NCBI GenBank assembly: GCA_015061945.1
Contig: SUVP01000007.1
Coordinates: 1 to 64,000 of the forward strand
From: Opitutales bacterium
GTDB taxonomy: Bacteria > Verrucomicrobiota > Verrucomicrobiia > Opitutales > Intestinicryptomonadaceae
DNA: 64,000 bases
Direction: 5' to 3'
Shown: one piece after another, positions 60,081 to 64,000 of the stretch
How the letters are laid out: each line of letters starts with the position of its first letter
Numbering within the stretch: position 1 is the first letter of the stretch
Program-made: the position numbers and the translations under genes
Notes under the pieces: generated by a model
Database searches by the model: none
Told to the model about the DNA's origin: nothing
Seen by the model: only the letters and a program-made list of their open reading frames with translations

Positions 60081-62285
60081 ATGTTTATGAAGAAAAATAT
60101 ATTTACCATTTTATCGATATTATCAGCATTCACCCTCTTCGCTGGCGGGTACAAAACAACTGGAGTCGTCGATGTTTCTACGAACGACACTTCTATGATT
60201 TTTTCGTACACGAAAAATAAAACCCCACACTTTGAGTATTACGGAAAAAAGATTTCAAACCCGAAAGATTTTATCGGATTGCGAACACTCACACCATCAG
60301 AAATGGGCGAGGAAAATCCGCTTTATTCGGCTCGTGGCGGTAAAAATTATATCGAACCTGCCTTGTCTGTCATCCACTTCGATGGCGATTTAAACACAGA
60401 ATTGCGATTTGTCGATGTGAAGAAATCGACTTCCGACAATGGCAATATCGAGACAACCACAATCTCGCTTAAAGACACAAAGTATAACTTTTTGGTCGAT
60501 TTAATTTACACTGCACACAAAAAAGAAAATGTTATCACTCAACGTGCAGAAATTACAAATAACGAAGATGGCGATATTACATTGCAAAACTTTGCGTCGT
60601 CATATGTATCGTTGCGTGCAAAGAAATATTTTCTAACGCACATCAACGGACAATGGGCGTACGAAGCCAATGTGTCGGAAGACGAGCTTACCCGTGGTAC
60701 AAAATCTATCGTATCTCGCAAGCTTGTGCGTACTACACTTTCGGAAAATCCTGCGTTTATGCTCGCATTAAATACGCCACGCAACGAAAGATTAGGCGAA
60801 GTCATCGCTGGTGCTCTCGTTTGGAACGGAAACTATAAAATCGATTTCGATTATGACGATTTCATGCAACTGAATATCATAAGTGGAATCGCTCCTACAA
60901 ATTATAAGCTCAAAAAAGGTGAAAAATTTATCACTCCAGAAATGGTTTTGACATACTCTGCCAACGGGTCTGGACAAGCTTCGAGAAACCTTCACGACTG
61001 GGCAAGAAACTACGGAATTTACAAGGGCAATCAACAACGCCCGATTATCCTCAACTGCTGGGAAGGCACTGGCTTCGATGTGAACGAGTCTATTATGTAT
61101 GAAATTATCGACGACGCCGCCGAACTCGGTGCAGAAATTTATGTTATGGACGACGGCTGGTTTGGTTCAGAAAAATTCCCACGCGACAACGCAAAAGCTG
61201 GCTTGGGCGATTGGCAAATCAACAAGAGAAAATTTCCGAATGGTATTGCTCCTATCGCCGATTACACGGTCAAAAAGGGTATGCGATTCGGTATCTGGAT
61301 TGAACCAGAAATGGCAAACCCCAATAGCGAAATCGCTCAAAAACATCCCGACTGGATTGTCGGTGCAAAAGGCAGAGAAAAGCCAACAATCAGATACCAA
61401 TGGCTTCTCGACCTCTCAAATCCAGAAGTTCAAGATTTCGTATTCGGCGTGTTCGACTCAGTCTTGAAGATGTCTAAAAATATCACTTACATTAAGTGGG
61501 ACGCCAACCGACACCTCGAACAAATCGGCTCAAACTTTATGCCAGCCGACGAACAAGAACGCTTCTATATAAAATACGTCGAAGGTTTGAACAATGTCTA
61601 TAAACGCATTCGTGCAAAATATCCAGACATTCTCGTTCAAGCGTGTGCCAGTGGCGGTGGACGTATCGACTACGCATCACTCAAATACTGCGAAGAAGTT
61701 TGGGGTAGCGACAACACAAACCCATTCTGCCGTCTCTTTATTCAATACGGAGAATCGCTTTTCTACCCTATGAAAGCGATTGGCGCACACGTCCCAAAAT
61801 CAGGAAGTAGAGGAATTGAAACATCAATGAAGTTCCGTACTGACGTCGCAATGATGGGTCGCTTTGGTATCGAGATGCGACCAAAAAATCTACCTCCTGA
61901 CGAATACAAAGAATTGAAACGTGCTGTCGGTATTTACAAAAGAATTCGCAATATCGTACAAGACGGCGATATGTATCGCCTTATCTCGCCTTTTGAAGAT
62001 AAGAATTTTGCGGCAAATATGTTCGTATCTAAAGACAAGAGCAAAGCTGTTGCGTTCATCTTCCAACACACATTCGCATCGGTTTACTACCGACCTTTTA
62101 TAAAGCTTGAAGGGCTTGACCCAAACAAGAAGTACAAAGTTGTTGAATCAAACATCTCGGGTAAATCGAATGCACCAATACACAACAGAATTGTGTCGGG
62201 AGAATATTTGATGAACCAAGGTATCAATAATCGCTTCAACAAATCTTTTATGAGCGTAATGTACGAAATTACCGAAGTAAAATAG
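60081..62285 (+). CDS. Secreted GH36 alpha-galactosidase
   Basis: MDDGWFG, LGDWQINKRKFPNGIAPIADYTVKKGMRFGIWIEPEMANPNSE, YIKWDANRHLEQIGS, QACASGGGRIDYASLKYCEEVWGSDNTNP. Confidence 0.92.
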   Translation: MFMKKNIFTILSILSAFTLFAGGYKTTGVVDVSTNDTSMIFSYTKNKTPHFEYYGKKISNPKDFIGLRTLTPSEMGEENPLYSARGGKNYIEPALSVIHFDGDLNTELRFVDVKKSTSDNGNIETTTISLKDTKYNFLVDLIYTAHKKENVITQRAEITNNEDGDITLQNFASSYVSLRAKKYFLTHINGQWAYEANVSEDELTRGTKSIVSRKLVRTTLSENPAFMLALNTPRNERLGEVIAGALVWNGNYKIDFDYDDFMQLNIISGIAPTNYKLKKGEKFITPEMVLTYSANGSGQASRNLHDWARNYGIYKGNQQRPIILNCWEGTGFDVNESIMYEIIDDAAELGAEIYVMDDGWFGSEKFPRDNAKAGLGDWQINKRKFPNGIAPIADYTVKKGMRFGIWIEPEMANPNSEIAQKHPDWIVGAKGREKPTIRYQWLLDLSNPEVQDFVFGVFDSVLKMSKNITYIKWDANRHLEQIGSNFMPADEQERFYIKYVEGLNNVYKRIRAKYPDILVQACASGGGRIDYASLKYCEEVWGSDNTNPFCRLFIQYGESLFYPMKAIGAHVPKSGSRGIETSMKFRTDVAMMGRFGIEMRPKNLPPDEYKELKRAVGIYKRIRNIVQDGDMYRLISPFEDKNFAANMFVSKDKSKAVAFIFQHTFASVYYRPFIKLEGLDPNKKYKVVESNISGKSNAPIHNRIVSGEYLMNQGINNRFNKSFMSVMYEITEVK

Positions 62286-62320
62286 TAAAATTTTTCTGAC
62301 AATTCGCACAAACATCGCAA

Positions 62321-62358
62321 AAAAAAATGGAAGTCTTTTTCAAGACTTCCATTTTTTT
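62321..62358. terminator. Bidirectional intrinsic terminator
   Basis: AAAAAAATGGAAGTCTT-tttc-AAGACTTCCATTTTTTT. Confidence 0.88.
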
Positions 62359-63409
62359 ATTTTCCCCATTTTACCAAAGTTGCACCCCACGTCATCCCTG
62401 CTCCAAAGGCGACAAACAAAACATAATCGCCCGCAGAGATTTTGCCCGCTCGCACAGCTTCATCAAGTGCAATAGGAATCGATGCCGAAGATGTATTTGC
62501 GTATCTTTCAACATTCACATAAACTTTTTCAGCTGGAATTTTTATACGCTTTGCAACGCTTTCTATAATGCGTGCGTTAGCTTGGTGCGGAATCAAAAGT
62601 GCGATTTTTTCGGCTGGCACACCTGTACGCTCCAAAACTTCAAGAGCCTTTTCTTGCATCGTTTTTACTGCGTGTTTGAAAACCGACTTGCCGTCCATTT
62701 GTACGCTATGAAGTTTTTTTGCGACTGTTTCAGCCGAAGCTGGCATCATCGAGCCCCCTGCTGGCATACGGAGCATCGCAGTGTCTGAACCATCTGCACC
62801 CAGCACAGTATCGATAATCCCAACGCCCTCTTGGTCTGACGCACTCAGTACGACCGCACCGGCACCATCACCAAAAAGCACGCAAGTTGCACGATCTTCC
62901 CAATTCAAAATTGAACTTAATTTTTCGGAACTTACAACGAGTGCATTTTTATAAAATCCACTTTGCATCATGCGTGTTGCGACCTCAACACCATAGACAA
63001 AACCAGAACACGCCGCCTCTAAATCGAAGCAAGGAATGTTATTACGAATACCAAGTTTTGCTTGCAAAATACACGCTGTCGACGGGAACATCATATCGGG
63101 ATTGACAGTTGTTACAATCACCAAATCGATTTCAGATGCGTCCATTCCAGCCGATGCGAGAGCCTCACGAGAGGCATTCAACGCCATATCTGAAGTTGTC
63201 TCATTCTCGCCAGCGATATGTCTTTGGCGGATACCCGAGCGTTCATAAATCCACTCATCCGAAGTGTCGACAAACTTCATAAGGTCGAGATTAGTCAAGA
63301 CCTTTTCAGGAACATACCTACCTGTTCCACTTATAATAATAGATTTTGGTTTTTTTATTTCCATAATTTCAGATAAAACATTTCTTCTGATTAACATTTT
63401 GTACCGCAA
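62357..63409 (-). CDS. fabH: Beta-ketoacyl-ACP synthase III
   Basis: GTGRYVPEKVLTN, DTSDEWIYERSGIRQRHIA, DLEAACSGFVYGVEVA, LIPHQANARIIESVAKR; start probably MEIKKPKSI. Confidence 0.95.
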   Translation of the reverse strand: MRYKMLIRRNVLSEIMEIKKPKSIIISGTGRYVPEKVLTNLDLMKFVDTSDEWIYERSGIRQRHIAGENETTSDMALNASREALASAGMDASEIDLVIVTTVNPDMMFPSTACILQAKLGIRNNIPCFDLEAACSGFVYGVEVATRMMQSGFYKNALVVSSEKLSSILNWEDRATCVLFGDGAGAVVLSASDQEGVGIIDTVLGADGSDTAMLRMPAGGSMMPASAETVAKKLHSVQMDGKSVFKHAVKTMQEKALEVLERTGVPAEKIALLIPHQANARIIESVAKRIKIPAEKVYVNVERYANTSSASIPIALDEAVRAGKISAGDYVLFVAFGAGMTWGATLVKWGK

Positions 63410-63443
63410 AAAAGCATCGGTACATTAAATTAAAGAACAATTT

Positions 63444-64000
63444 TTATGCGTCGCCCTTTTCGGCAAGTTTGCGTTCACGTTCGAGAGCAATAGCCTTATT
63501 TTGTGCGACAATTTCACGAAGCTTAAATACGTCGTTTTTAATTTGCTCTTGCATCTTATTTCTCAAACAACGAAGCGTGATTTCAATCGCCCCAGCAATT
63601 TGTTTTCGATTGCTCGATCCATGTGCCTTTACGACCAAACCATTTAAGCCCAAAAGTGGTGCACCCGAAAATTTTTCGATAGGCATACGCTTTTTCATAT
63701 TTCTAAATGCTCCACTTGCGATAAGCATACCAATCTTATAAATCCACGAACGCATAATCTCTTCCTTGAGAATATCCTTAAACATTCTCGCACAACTTTC
63801 GAGAGATTTTAGCACGACATTTCCAGTGAAACCATCGCACACAACAACATCACACTCGCCATCAAAAAGATTGAAACCTTCGATGAGTCCGCCGTAATTT
63901 ATCACGCCTTCTTGAGCTTTAAAAAGACGATGTGCAGTTTGAACAAGCATATTGCCCTTGCTATCTTCGGTACCATTGCTCAAAAGACCAACACGAGGAT
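63444..64000 (-). CDS. plsX: Phosphate acyltransferase PlsX (3' part; 5' part lies outside the window)
   Basis: LLSNGTEDSKGN, VVCDGFTGNVVLKSLE, APLLGLNGLVVKAHGSSN; frame runs off the window edge. Confidence 0.92.
   Translation of the reverse strand, partial: PRVGLLSNGTEDSKGNMLVQTAHRLFKAQEGVINYGGLIEGFNLFDGECDVVVCDGFTGNVVLKSLESCARMFKDILKEEIMRSWIYKIGMLIASGAFRNMKKRMPIEKFSGAPLLGLNGLVVKAHGSSNRKQIAGAIEITLRCLRNKMQEQIKNDVFKLREIVAQNKAIALERERKLAEKGDA

Overview
This 64 kb window comes from an AT-rich bacterial chromosome. Gene content (LptE/BamD-like envelope genes, many secreted glycoside hydrolases, DapA/B, FabH/PlsX) suggests a Gram-negative, possibly of the Verrucomicrobiota/PVC type; that placement is inference only. 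Most of the window is densely packed housekeeping operons: ruvA, mrp, dapB-dapA, rpsU, pyrH-frr-proB-sufT-like, thrS, rpe-lptE-bamD-like, glgP, ndk-rsmG, folD, fabH-plsX. Between these are secreted carbohydrate-active enzymes (tandem GH-A enzymes, GH42-like, GH127-like, GH50-like, GH36) and three tRNAs (Lys-CTT, Gly-GCC, Arg-CCG). I saw no transposase, CRISPR array, rRNA or recognisable phage gene. The strongest unexplained signals are noncoding. (1) A ~105-bp element is present in four copies (43079-43185, 43590-43693 reverse, 54805-54909, 54918-55019). Each copy starts at, or within a few bases of, the upstream stop codon or the previous copy, lies in the same orientation as the upstream gene, and has a covarying hairpin, a conserved linker and a covarying intrinsic terminator. 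(2) A near-perfect three-way-junction DNA/RNA structure lies at 43291-43365, next to a GC-rich four-hairpin array (43469-43576), both between mscS-like and glgP. (3) A free-standing putative small RNA with its own promoter and terminator lies at about 29973-30107. (4) A multibranched structured element ends in a U-tract at 4456-4553 (minus strand). Notable proteins are a MenG/UbiE-RluA fusion, a ClpX-like unfoldase without the zinc domain, a tyrosine autokinase with a Gly/Tyr low-complexity N-terminus, a ThrRS without a TGS domain, and a DapA-superfamily aldolase with an export signal.
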